NCBI GenBank assembly: GCA_900239685.1
Contig: OENT01000456.1
Location: 49,995 to 113,994 of the forward strand
DNA from: Rotaria macrura
Lineage: Eukaryota; Rotifera; Eurotatoria; Philodinida; Philodinidae
Direction of reading: 5' to 3'
DNA: 64,000 nt
Shown: piece by piece, positions 12,745 through 25,983 of the stretch
Layout: every line of letters starts with the position of its first letter
Numbering within the stretch: the stretch's first letter is position 1
Translations under genes and position numbers: made by a program
Notes under the pieces: generated by a model
What the model was told of the DNA's origin: nothing
The model's input: only the letters and a program-made list of their open reading frames with translations
Databases searched by the model: none

Positions 12745-15700
12745 ATGAGTAGTAGTTCATTTGAAGACAAATTAAAAGATCTGAATCTATCCAATGATGA
12801 ATTAAAACGTTTTTCTGATGCATTTAAAAATGAAGAATTCCGTAAATTATTTATTGAATATGCCGAAGAATTGAATGATCCAAAAAATCGTGAACTCTAC
12901 GAACAAGAAATTCGTGCTGTTGAAGAACAACGCGGTGCAGATGTAACATTCGTACATCCTAAAGCTGGTCATGTACTGAAAACAACGATTGATGGTAAAA
13001 AGAAATGTTTTATTAACATAGCAACAAATGAACATGTTGATAAACCATCATATAATAAAAGTATTGAAAACAATGGTAAACAAGGTGTTCAATGGAGTTT
13101 ACCACATTGTTTGGCAGGGCCCCATGAAGATATCGATCATGAATCGAAACTGTGCACCGTTTACGATGTTATATTTTCACCAGATACATATCGAATGGCA
13201 GAAACCAATGTGAAATTTATGAAAATGGTTGAAGATTCTGCCATTGAGTCTGTTGAAAATAATTATCATTGTAAACTTGATAGAAATAATATTAAAAAAT
13301 TAAAAATGAAATTTAAAGGTGTACCGAAAGCAACGATTATTAGAAAAAAGATAGAAAATCAACATCAGGAAACAAATAGTAACACTGAAAAAGAACTCAA
13401 ACAAGAGACGTAAGTTGAATATGAAAATCTATCTCTATGGATATTCTCATTTCGTGTGTGAATAATCGATTCAATTGTTGAGAAAACAAAAATAAATCGA
13501 TCCTATTTCAAATAGGATTTTAAAGAAGAGAATATACGAGAATGATCTAAAATTATACTGATTGTTTATAGAACAATTTCGGACAAAAAAAAATGTTTAG
13601 CGTTTTCTCTAATGGAATTATTTGATCTAGTAATGTCGAGAGCCATAATGAAATCTTTCATTTCTTTCTGTTCTTTACAAAGCTTTTTACGAAGTATGAA
13701 ATGCTATTAAAGTAAGAATTCTGCTTTATTTCCTTCTTCGTAGTGACATAACTAGATGGATGCTAGAGAGACATCTCAATTCAGAAGCTATGGGTCTTTC
13801 TCACAAATCGAATTGATTCGGAGCCACAATATCTTAGCTTGTTGGCAACGAATTTATTCTTGCTTGATCTTGTCTGTATAAATGCAATTAAATATTCTTG
13901 GTGTCGTGCTTATTTAGAAGAATTCTGTTTGATCACGAATTGTTTATATTTTAATTAAATTTTTACTTCATCAAAGATAAATCTTGCAATCCTAGGCTAG
14001 ATCAAATGATGATGATAAATTAAACACCAGAATATAACTGCTTGATTCTTCACTAATAAGGTATTGATTAGAAGTGATCCTATTCAGAATCTAATACAGT
14101 TTCATAGGCTTATTTCCTAGTATTTTAAAACATTTCATCAAGTTTTAACATTCACTAGTTCACTAAAAGACGACATTCTCTACTATATATTGTGGAATGA
14201 TGTACAATTACTTTGTCTGTCAATGTAATACTACTTATAAATAGATCGCTATTAAGTTTTGATTTTAAATTGTTTGTAAATATATTGTAGTATTTTACAT
14301 TCGTTCTCGAATATCATTGATGCAAGATGAATCATAATTGATGTGTTTGTCAAGCAATGAATGAGCTATGACATTTTGAAAATAATAGTCTAGCTAGCAA
14401 ACGTTGTATGCATTCATCGAAATGAAATCAGAACGACTACTTTCATGATTCTATAATGAAAAAGAAAAAAAAAACGTTCAGTCTTAATTTACTTTTTATA
14501 TCATGAAATGATTGGTTCTGATTCCCGATGGAAATCACACATTCCTATTACTAAGTTCTTTCAAGTTAAATTTGGAAGGAAAGAGATGCGGAATGCGTGC
14601 TATCGTGGGAACAGTCGACTGTTGTATTTTATTTGTAAGACATCAGCATCGAAATAACCATCAGGCAATTTTTTTCTTGACTGATTATTTTGTCTAGTCA
14701 ATGGTTTAGCATGAAAATTATACTTTTTCATATGACTAAAGAAAAATAGAGGACATTATATTGTAACTTTTTCTTCAAGATTTTCAAAAGACAAACTATT
14801 GAACAAATAAATTATGCACATCGTAGTATGCATCAATCTTAGCAAACAAGAAAATTTTATTAATAAAAGTTGCTGACGTTATTCTCACGAGATTCGAATA
14901 TGAAATTGGATGTTGTTTTTGTTATTGTTACTAATCACACAGCATTGTATCATTTGATCTATTTGCGGACACATTTCAATACTGTGCTTCACGTATTCTT
15001 CGAGAACAGAACGTAATTCGTATATGACAGAGAGATTAAACTGATACTTGAAAAAAGTAAACGTATCAATGATGTTCAAAGTATGTTATGAAACCCAGTC
15101 GGGTCTTCTAACAATTCATAGCCTGTCATAGAATCTACATATCATGAGAGAAATATCATCATCTGATACTTAAATTTACCTCGCAGATCTTTTCGATGAA
15201 TAAAATTCATTTTTTTTTCAAATAAACAACATTGACAACGACTTTGTTAGAGTTCACTACTCTTAGTATGCTTATCTACGAATTATCTTGATCAGGTGTA
15301 TTTTTCTAACAATAGAATTTGTACTATAAATAACTTTTGATCGATGAGTAAAACTCTCACAATATTATGATTCTATTATATTGCATTCAATATTCATGAA
15401 TTTGACAGTAGAAACAAATGCTCGATTTCTTACATATGTATTTACAATTTCTTTACGCATATTTCATCTTCACATATCTAAGGCTATTGAAGACTTATTT
15501 CTCTAGACAAACTATTTCATATTCAAACGATGTTGTTTTTCTTCAAGTGATGATGTAATCGAGAAAGCTATATCAACTGCTCAAAATCACAAAGTGGTCC
15601 TATCAAGTCATAATCGATCTGTAAATCCTCCGCCACCGCCACTACCGCCAACTGATATAAATCCACCTGAAACCATGAAGCCTTGTACAGATGAAAATGG

Positions 15701-18700
15701 CTTTACTATTCCAACGTATCGAATAGTACATCGTGGCGAGTTCGATCTACAAGATTGTACTAATTCCCTCGTGCCACAAGTTCGTTCGATGCGTCCCAAG
15801 GAATTACTGGTCGAAATCGATCTACCATTATGTGCATCATCAAGTAATGTTGATCTAGATGTTTGTGAACGCTCGCTCAAAGTTCATTGTAATGCGCCTA
15901 AATATTCTCTGGATCTACATTTACCATATCCCGTACGTGAAAGTGATAGTCATGCTCGTTTCGATAAAAAACAACGGAAATTACTTGTTACGCTCGCTGT
16001 CATCAAAGAAACTCCGTCAATAATTGAAGTTAGTACAAATGGTGATATAGAAGAAACAAACGAAGAAATAACAGATATAGTTCCAGCTACAGCAGCAATC
16101 GAAGTAATTCCGGACAAAGCCACTAGTGAATTAGTACCATCGCTCGAAAAATTATCCAATACAACGTATTCATCGATTCCATTTGAGTATAAACAAGGTT
16201 TAGCTCATGTAGCATTAGTCTTACAAGTTAAAAATGTTGATAAAACAAGTTTTAAAATAGAAAATGATGGACAACACATAACTATTCAATTGTCATCGTT
16301 CGGCTCAGGTTTCTATCCTTTATACCATCAACTCTGTCTCGATTTTGAGGAACCAATGGTATTTGATAAGACTGATAACTCATCAACAATTACATTTAAT
16401 GATGATAGTGTTTTAATAATATTTAAAAAGACTTCGAATGATAAGCAATTAACTCAATTTTCAAGTGGTATTACTCGAGAAGACATGAAGGTAAAAGAAA
16501 TTACCACTAGCTTTTAACTACGTATTACATAGCTGTGCTATCTGCCACGAGACGAGAGAGACCAGTTTTTTTTTGATGAACATCTGAGTGCAATAGTTGT
16601 TAGACTCACTTCACAAAGATCTGACACAACAATAGTAGACGTTAATAGTATATTTCCAGACGGAATTTTCAACGTTGATTAAAAAGTCCTATAGAGAACA
16701 TAAGACTAAATAGAGATCTGATGGATTTTCTCAAGTTTATCATTACATAGTTATCACACAATGAGAAACAACGTAAGCATAAAATGATTTTAAAAATGTC
16801 CTCTATGTATTGGTGATTAAATTTGTATTAAAAGTTTTTTCCCAAGAATAAATCTAAGTACAAAAACTATAGAAAAGTAAATGGTTTTGCTGAAAAACAA
16901 AAAGATACTTAATTGATTGATACGAAGGATTTTCACACCAGGAAAACGTTTTATTTCAGTCAAAACATTTCTGAATAACATGAACTTAGTAAAAATCAAC
17001 AGGCTTGTTTTTACCAGTGATCCTCTCTCGAGAATGCTCTTCTAGATTGAATTCATACAAATACTTAACACATGGGTAGACCCGTGCGTCTAGAAGAAAA
17101 GTTGCAGTTATTTCTCAAAGAGAATATAGTATGATTTTTATTCTCGACAGGAACAAATCATCGCCTATGAATGAAACAATCAGAAAAAAACAACTTGAAC
17201 TAATTCATGGATATCTTTTGAACATGAGTCATTGTCATACTTATAAAATATGTGGTAGCGTTTCGAGATGTACTGTAAATGGTATGTATTATTGTAACGA
17301 CTGAAAAGTGACCACGCAAAACAAGTAAAGAACGTCAGTGTTCGAAATGTAGTACAAAATAAGTCAGATCGATTATTTCCTGACCAAGACTCTCTAAATC
17401 TGTGCGAGATAGTACAATGAGTGTCTCGTTTGTATACGTATGATAAAGCTAATGATCCTATGTAAACTATAAAATTTTAGCTTCGAAAGAGCAATATTAA
17501 AAAACAAAAGAAATTTTCCTTTGTGACTAATCTTGAAACGTATTATGATTCTTTCATCTAGGTCAATTATTTTATTACTTCAACTCCCATTGAAAATTCG
17601 AACTCGTCCAAGAAACAAACGGTAGCGAAAGAAGACTTTCTCAGATCGGACTCGTCTTCGTCATCGAATGCTGGTCACCATAAAAAGTTAACAAAAAAAC
17701 AAGCGAAAAAAATGGCCAAAGAAAATCGTAAGAAACAAGTTACAACAGATGATAATGAACAACTTGTGAATAAAATTTCAAAAATAACACTTCAAACAAA
17801 TCAGGAAGAACAAAAGTCAGGTAGTAGAAGTGATGGTCGAAAAATTTCATCTGAAGAACACGATGATAATGTATCCGACATGCCAAAAGTTATTCCACAT
17901 CCAACAATCTATCGTCGACATATGTCTGAATCACAAGTCGATCTTGATCTTGCATCAAGTGGAGAATTCAAACTTAAAGTAAATCAATCAGAATAGGAAC
18001 ATAACAATTCATTTTTTAGGCATTGAGAAGTTTTATAAAAAAACTAATTCCAATGTGAGAATAAATATTAACAATGAATGAATCAAACATATGCATCTTA
18101 AGAACTTTTTGTTGTTCTGTGATATTTTTTGTACTCTTTGAATTAACACGATTTCATTCGACTAACTAAATATACATAAATTCATTTATTCAAACGCTTT
18201 TTCCTGATCCTTTTCCATATAGCTTGAAGCTTGTTGTTTAGTATTGATATGTATTTGCTTCGATACCACGTCATGTATTTTAAAACAACTGTCAATTACG
18301 AGGTTCATTGTAATTGATTCAATTTCTCAAGCTTTTCTAGCCCTTCACTGATCCGATCGGTATCTAACTCGAATTGATTTCTATCTATCATCTCTGAATA
18401 CCAGAGTCCGATGGATTGTGGAGTAATTGTATTTGCATTTCATCTTCAAAGATCTATCTCAATAGTTCATATTGAGATGACGTCTAAAGATGATTTATTG
18501 TATATAGAATGAAGGCTTGAGATGAAGCAGAAAAAAACATACGAAGATAGGAGAGTTCGATCTTATCTCTCAACTTCGACAACATACATACGAGAAAATA
18601 AATTCTAGATTCTTTTTGATTTGTTCATTTTCTATGTATCATAACCATTCTAGGAATCTGAATGCTTAATAATTTACACGATTGTGCGTACACTCGTTGA

Positions 18701-19553
18701 ATATCTTGTTCGAATCATTTTGAACACGAAAAAATTTCAGATCAATTTTCTGTCAAAGCTGTTGCATCGCTTGTCAGTGTGCATGCGGTGTTCGAGTTGA
18801 AGAACTTGGAATACAGTCCGTTTTCTGTTCAAACTTGTAGCTACTATAATCGTTAAGAACAATATTGGCTTCATGAAAATTTCTCATATCAGTATTCTAT
18901 AGTAGACTAACAATCTAGTATGAAGTCTTGATTCAGAATATTTGAACAGGAAATGTTGTTTTTTATATTTCTTCAAATTTTAGAGCATACTGAAAAATGC
19001 CACAAAATACCGCTCATATTCTGAATCATTAAGCGATCAATTTAATCATGTCAATTCGGATTTTCAACGTGCAGATTCCGTATTGGAAGCATCGTCAACA
19101 GTCGATGATTTAACAAGTAGTAATGAAAATAATAGTATAGTTACATCGCCGGATAGTAGTGGTAGTAATTGTTTTTATGCAACATCAAATTCATCTGGTA
19201 ATGTTAAACGTGTTACATTTAACAATCAAGTATCAAGAAAAACGTTCAAACCAGGTGGACCAGTATCTGGTATGAGAAAATTATCATCAACTCAACAACG
19301 AAAATTGAAGAAACGTAAACGTCAAGATTCTCTGAATTCGCAATCAAGTGATCAAGATGATTCAATATTTGAAAAAAGTAAAACGAAACAATCGGATTCG
19401 TATAAAAATCCTGTTGAACTCAAAGATGTTATTTCTTGGCAAGCGGCCGGATCTCAATCGAACGATGATCGAAATGCACAAGAAGCATTAACATCGACAA
19501 CAAAATCAGCCGTACGATTTACTAATCCGCTAATATTTGAATTAGACAATTAG
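12745..19553 (+). CDS. DNAAF2: Kintoun / dynein axonemal assembly factor 2
   Basis: Four exons join in frame: 12745-13409, 15548-16490, 17562-17978 and 18984-19553, giving 864 residues (human about 837). The PIH1 domain begins at the N-terminus, with FVHPKAGHVLKTT, KKCFINI and the basic loop before KKLKMKFKGVPKA. Exon 2 holds the second, CS/p23-like part (PTYRIVHRGEFDLQD, ELLVEIDLPL, LDLHLPYPV, RKLLVTLAV). The low-complexity C-terminus keeps the SILKNATKYRSYSES block and ends with VRFTNPLIFELDN, both like other Kintouns. The protein is a cytoplasmic co-chaperone that works with HSP70/HSP90 to pre-assemble axonemal dynein arms, consistent with a ciliated animal. The introns are exceptionally long (2138, 1071 and 1005 nt) compared with the neighbours, so a gene finder could split this into three or four genes. 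It lies 149 bp before EPS15. Confidence 0.93.
13410..15547 (+). other. 2.1-kb intron of DNAAF2
   Basis: Donor GTAAGT at 13410, acceptor CTTCAAG ending at 15547. The interior has only short non-conserved frames on both strands and no transposon ends that I can see. Confidence 0.7.
16491..17561 (+). other. 1.07-kb intron of DNAAF2
   Basis: If read through, the frame stops 27 bases past the donor (GTAAAAG). Splicing to 17562 restores a Lys/Ser-rich Kintoun-like stretch. Nothing else recognisable lies within. Confidence 0.7.
17979..18983 (+). other. 1.0-kb intron of DNAAF2
   Basis: Donor GTAAATC, acceptor TTTTAG. No coding or repeat content recognised. Confidence 0.65.
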
Positions 19554-19689
19554 TCTTTTGTTGGATTATCTTTTTATTATTGTAAATATACAATTCATTG
19601 TCTACTATACACATTAGCATTATATAGTTGATGGTGTTTTAAAATTTAAAAGAAAAAACATTTGAAAAAAAGACAACATTTAAGCTTTT

Positions 19690-19702
19690 GTGTTCTTTTC
19701 AG
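19690..19702 (+). promoter_or_regulatory. Putative trans-splice acceptor before EPS15
   Basis: GTGTTCTTTTCAG abuts the ATG at 19703 directly, leaving no 5' UTR if used. The gap to the DNAAF2 stop is 149 bp and shows no AATAAA. Confidence 0.5.
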
Positions 19703-22700
19703 ATGACTGATATCGATGTCATTGACTTAGATCTTGTGATTTCAAAATCACAATATGCTCTCTACGAGTATCATTTTGCACAAGCTGATCCACACGATCA
19801 TGGTATAGTTAGTTCAATTGAAGCAAATAATTACTTTCTACGTTCACATTTGAAATCTGATCAATTAAAAATCATATGGAATCTATCTGATCCGCATGGT
19901 CGAGGCTATTTAGATCGACGCGGATTTTATATCGGACTTAAATTAATTGCACTTGCACAGAATAATCTAGATTTTCATGATTATTCAAATATAGCAAAAG
20001 ATATTGTACCACCAAATTTAAGTGTTGAGGTACCACAGTCCATAAGTTTATCTGTTGCCGATATTTGGACAATAGGACCAACAGCACGTTGTACATTTGA
20101 TCGTGCATTTGAAAAATTAAGCGGTCCAATGAATAAAATTCCTGGTTCATCAGTGAAGCCACTATTTGTTAAATCAGGTTTATCTGCTGATCAGTTACAT
20201 AAAATTTGGGATTTAAGTGATATTGATGAAGATGGTGCCCTTGATAGAAATGAATTTTCTATTGCCATGTTTCTTATTCATGGTTTGAAATCATCGATCA
20301 TACGAGAACTACCCGAACGTGTACCAACGAATTTAATGCCAATAAGAATGCGTCGTGCATCGACTGTTGAAACTGGTATTGTATTACCAAATTTAATATC
20401 AAGTTCGAATGCATTACCATCAAACACACCTTTACAAATTTCACCATCGAAACGAACGGATGATAATTGGATTGTTAGTGGCGAAGAAAAACAAAAATTT
20501 GATATTTTATTTCAACAATTAGATCTTGATAAAGACGGTTTTCTTATAGGTATTAAATTGAAAATACATGAGATGTGACCATTTTCTATTTACTAAGTCA
20601 CTGTTTTCTTGTCTACCGATAGGTGGAGATGTTTTTCAAACATTTCTTGCAAGTGGTTTACCCAGTTTTGTTTTATCACACATTTGGAATCTATGTGACA
20701 TCGGTCAAACTGGTAAACTTAATGCAGAACAATTTGCATTAGCATCTTATTTCATTAGTCTTAAACTGAAAGGTTTGCTTTTCTTTTTCATATTTTATAG
20801 AGTAGTATCGCGTCTTATCCAAGTCTTTTACTCGATATTTTAAAAGATTTTCATTTTTCATTATTGCACTACTCTGCAACATTTAGTTGTTAAGTGAATT
20901 TTATAAGTTTCACATTCTCTTTAAAACATCGTTTGACTAACTGTACATTTTACGGATAGAATAACATTCAAAACACAATAGTACATTGGAATGCTTTCTT
21001 TTGTTGTTGTTAATTTTAATAGTTATTTAGTACAAGATCATAAAAGTAGAATTCTGAATGAATAAATTATTGTCTTATAGTTATTTATATTACGTTTGAG
21101 TAAATATACACAAGCTTGCATCGTAGGAAGTCATTGTATATTTGGTGCACTGTATGGCGCAGCATTAAGATTGTATTTCTCTTTGTGTGAAGCAACAAAG
21201 TTCGACGGTAATTTTAATCCATCGAGAAAAGTATAATAGCAAGTGCGTACCAACTCGTCTTTCTCCTTTTGCAATGAGAAAAAAAAACGAATAAAAGCAT
21301 TGATCTAAAAATGGTTCAAGATGAAATATATCGAACACGCGTGTTATTTAAGTGAATATTTTTTAGGCTTACAAAACATGGAATAAAATAGTAGAAATAA
21401 TTAAGTTTTTGTCTCAAAAAGAAAAACAAAACATGAGAGATTAACGGATTATTATTAATATAATTGAAATCAATGAATTAGCATATCTGTGGCACGTAGT
21501 TTGAACAAGTTATCTAGCCCAATTATTAGTGAAACAGCTAATTCAATTGAAGCTCAGCTTAAATTTTGTAAACTAGATTCAATAAACTGAAAGTATTCCT
21601 TTGTGAACAGTTAGACTCAATAAAAACAAGTAGACATGTAGTAGAAGATGAAGCTAAATTATTGATTGCATCTGATACTAAAACATTTCATCTTGAAATC
21701 TATTAATATATAAATAGATGTCCATCATAAAATTTTCATAGGTTTAAGAATATCGAGTTCTTTTATTCCTGAGAACTTCACGTGTGTCCGGTAAATTTTA
21801 AATAAAATATTAAATGCGTATAAGAATTCTATTTTTATTCAAAAAAAGAAGATAAATTAAAAGCAACGTAGCTATTATCCATATTTGTTATTCATTTATT
21901 CATTGTTTCATATTTCAGTAAAAGTACTTTACCGAAACTCGATAGTTAAAAACTTCATATTCTATTAGAATTTGATACTTATTGCAAAAAGCCAAACATT
22001 CTAATTCGATGATTAACAAGACCAAAGTAGACTATTCATAGCACAGTACTTCTAGAAAACATAATGATAAAAATCACAAATCAAAAGATCATTTCTTATT
22101 CTATAGATTAATTTCTTATTGAATGATTTATCTGCATCTACAACTTAATGTTCACTTGAACAGTATCGACTTCTATTCATTTCACATGTTTCCGGAATCC
22201 AATAGTTTATAGATCTGGAAATGCTTCGCTTTAAAACAATCTGTTGATTCTGTTTCTTTCTCTCTCGTCGTTGACAATAGCAGTGAATTTACTGTTTGAT
22301 ACTGCGCAGTATGTGAATGCTTGAACGATAGATTCGCACCGTTGAAATTGCCTAAAAAATGTGTAAACACTCTGATATATTGGATGAATATGACTACTCA
22401 TTTATTTTATTGTAACCACTCGAAAAATATATTGTTTCCAAAATGAGAAAAACTATGTCGCGGGTTTTTTTTTGGCTCTGGACGTTTCAGATCAAATGAT
22501 TCACGAAGCTAAAATTAATAGCATTTTAACTTATTAGTCGCATGTCTTTTAGTTGAGCAAGCATGATGAAATTCCATTTTATGAATTAAAATTTTGGATA
22601 ATTAGATGGTTGTTGTTTTTAGGAACACAGAATTTTCCAATGAACAGTAATCGCTGCTTAAAGTGTGGATATCGATGAGAAATTTGAGTTTAATAAAGAA

Positions 22701-24984
22701 TTAACCTCTTATCCTTATTTGCTGGAGTATCTCCTCGGTTATGTTTGCACATGTGACTGAAACTTTGAATGTCGATCTAATATATCACGAAAATTCGATT
22801 CGATTTGAATATGTATATCCAGAAAAAAAAGCAATGTCTGTCTTAAAACCATTGTTCGACTCTCTAGAAATTCGTATTTTTCACTTAGATGACGCAAAAT
22901 AACTTTATTTTCAACAGAGGATGGTGTGCATAAAACTACGTAAAATAAGTTACGGTGAAAATTCTTAATTGTTTAATCAAACTTTAATCATTTCTTCTTT
23001 TGAATAAATTTATCTCGATGTTTTTTTTTTCAATCATATAACAATTCAGAAACATGTGTGGAGAACAATCAATCGTTTTGAATACATTAACAATATTCTT
23101 TATGAATACTATAGGAAAAGGTAATTTTCCTTTGACATTTCTTGCTTGTAGTCGCTTGTTATATTACTATTACTGCCGATTACTCTTTCAAAAAAAATAT
23201 TGATTGTATTCGACATGTGAAAGGAGAAATTTATTAATTTTCCTTTTGAAAAAAAAAGAACTTTATTCTGTTTCATGCATTTTGAAAGGGACAATATGTT
23301 GAATAGAGTCATGTATGGAAAGATTCGGTACTATTGTGTTGATGAACACTAATGATCATTTGACTAAATAATTTTGTCATCTATTATTTTTCCAAGCTGC
23401 AAAACAGTTCATTTCAGTACAATAAATGATCGACGTCGTGCGAGATTAAACGAGACACTGATAAAAAGATTCTTAAAACGAATTAAAACAGCAACTTCTG
23501 AATAAATGAATATTAAAAATGATATATATATATTCAGATTCTATTCATTTGAGTTGAGCGGAAACATATAGATCATAATTCTATATGTCATAAAAATATG
23601 TTGAAGCTATTTAAAATCGAATGTAAAATCTGTGACAGAAAAAATTTTCCTCATATATTAAAAGACTTCTAAGACGTATGCCAATTAGTGAGAGATTCAT
23701 TCTCGATTAGCGGATTCATTCGACATTGACTCGTTGCCGAAAAAAAAAAAATTATTGAAATTGTAAGCTATATTTTCTATTTCTAGCACCCAACTATCAA
23801 CTACCTATGGAACTTTCACATGATATGATTCCACCATCACTTCGACCGAAAACATTTTCAGTCAATGAGAGTGATAATGCTGAATTACAACAATTACTGA
23901 GCGAAGTGAATGCATTGACTAGTGAGAAAAGTTTATACGAAATCAAATTTAATGAAAAACAACAAGCAGTTAAAGACAAACGTGCTGAACTATCCTCACT
24001 TGAACTTCGAAGTGGCACAGTTAATGCAACACTTGCTGAACGTCAACAACGTATGACAGAGAAGCAAAATGAATTCAGTGATATACAGAATAGAAAAGAC
24101 AAAACAATTAAGGATATTAATGATATTGAACAACAGATTAGAGAAGAAACTCGTCTAATAACAATAGCACGAGAAAAAATCAATGAATTATCTGTTCAAA
24201 CTGATGTACATCAAGAAATGCGTCAAACATTAAATAAAATAAAAGAAGAAAAGAATACCATTGAAACACGCCTATTAAGTAAACAGCAACATTTAGGACA
24301 AACTAAACTTGATCTTGAACGTTATAAACATGTTGTTGAGAGTCAACGCGCGTTAATTGACGAATATATGAAAAGCGAACACAAAGATTCCCAAGCAGCT
24401 GTTGCAGAATTAACGGCTAAATTCAAGCAGGTAGAAATATATGTTTCAATTCTATTTCGTATATTATACTTACGATATAACTATTTTTCTATTTATCTAT
24501 ACAGTTTGCTGATAGTCCTCTTAAGGCAGCACCCTCCGTAGTAAACAAGATAGCATTTCCTCAACAACAACCTCAAGTAACATCAACAGCAAGTTCCTTT
24601 CAAGATCCATTTGGTTTACCAGCAAATTCGAGTAATACATTCAATGCATTCGGTCGTGTCGATGATCCATTCGGTAGTAAACGAACTGATGATCCATTCA
24701 CTTCAACATCAGCATTACCGTCAGCAATAGCAAATCAAAAATTAGACGATACAGATCCATTTCGCCCTGTTGACTTCAACGCAGCACATGACTTAATTAA
24801 AAAATCAATGGTTAGTCGTTCGAAAACGCCCGGTGCAAACATGTTCGGCGGTCATGATTTTACTCAAGTTGCTGCACCCGCTACCAATCGACCCCAATCC
24901 GCTACACCATGGGAACCAACACGTCAAGCACCTCCGCAACCTGGTACACAAGCATTTAACGATCTCTTTGATATATTTGGTTAA
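19703..24984 (+). CDS. EPS15: EPS15-like endocytic adaptor with three EH domains
   Basis: Four exons join in frame: 19703-20549, 20623-20772, 23787-24430 and 24505-24984, giving 706 residues. EH1 spans about residues 10-100 (IIWNLSDPHGRGYLDRRGF), EH2 about 120-200 (LHKIWDLSDIDEDGALDRN), and EH3 about 260-330 across the first intron (LSHIWNLCDIGQTGKLN). The linker ELSHDMIPPSLRP leads into a coiled coil of some 180 residues, then a tail with DPF motifs (QDPFG, DDPFG, DDPFT, TDPFR) that bind the AP-2 alpha ear. EPS15 scaffolds early clathrin-coated pits by binding NPF ligands and AP-2. The protein ends with FNDLFDIFG, and the C-terminal ubiquitin-interacting motifs of vertebrate EPS15 are absent. 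The second intron is 3.0 kb, the others about 73 nt. It is the last gene of the tight cluster. Confidence 0.94.
20773..23786 (+). other. 3.0-kb intron of EPS15
   Basis: It lies exactly between the EH3 exon and the coiled-coil exon, with phase 1 on both sides. The interior is AT-rich with short frames only, and a short TA run near 23522. No conserved exon or transposon end was recognised. Confidence 0.75.
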
Positions 24985-25972
24985 TACATCGAACTGTATT
25001 TCTCCTATGTATAAAATATCTAGATATATACATATATTCTTGAGTCTTCTTCCTCTTTTTTTTTTGATTATCTATCTATATACATATAATCTCTAGTCTT
25101 ATATTTTATTTTCAATGTTGTCTAAGTAATCAGTAAAATAGGACTCGTTGTATTTGTCGATTTACAATAGATTTAAGAGTTTGAATATAAAATCTAATAT
25201 TTTATGTGCTATCAAGGAAAATAAAAGGGCACCAATTCGCAAACCAAGGCCAAATGTCTGTTCGATTTTTATTTTATAATAGGTAGGTTGTTTTCGCTTC
25301 TTTTTCTATTCAATTTTTTCCTCTCTCCCTCTCTCTCTCTCTCTCATACACACAAACATACACTTGTCCAATACGATCGATGAGGAGCAAGTGTAGAAAC
25401 GAGAAAACGAAAGGAAGATTGATTACAAATCGAAAACGAAAGAGAAAAAGGAAGAAGGTATGTTCTAACGGCACAAGTAAGACTTTCATTTTCTTTTGAT
25501 ACCACTACCTTCAACATTGTTGTTATTTTTCAATGGTAAGTAATATTTTGTGTCGAACTAAGCGAACGCAGAAAAAGAACTATTCAACATTACGGGACAC
25601 ACTAATCTTTTAAATCTGTTCTTCGCATTCATACAAACATATACAAAACTAGTTTTATGTCTACTAATATTATACGATGCCAAAGATGTAGAAACGTGTT
25701 TCTCTGTTAATAATGTCGATTATGGATAAGTGAGAACAAGAAATAATATTTACTTTTCACAAGTTGAAATAATAAGTAACGAGACGGAATGAATGCATAC
25801 ATTTTATAGTCGACCATTCAATGTTATATGGTACTTTACAACCAATAAAATTATTGGTTTTATTGCAAATAGTTTCTTTCACTAAATTCAGTATAGAAAA
25901 AAAAAACAACATGACCTTTTGCTTATCGAGCTGTGGTTTCACATGTGGGTACATATACTACGTTTCGTTTTA
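24985..25972 (+). other. EPS15 3' region and intergenic spacer
   Basis: The interval includes AATAAA-type signals near 25219 and a CT microsatellite. It is the first gap longer than 200 bp after TSEN2, and may mark the end of the shared transcript. Confidence 0.5.
25319..25345 (+). repeat. (CT)n microsatellite
   Basis: A nearly pure CT run downstream of EPS15. Confidence 0.9.
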
Positions 25973-25983
25973 TAGATCAATAA

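Noticed and set aside
15608..16159. Minus-strand frames opposite DNAAF2 exon 2
   Set aside because: Shadows of the Kintoun coding sequence.
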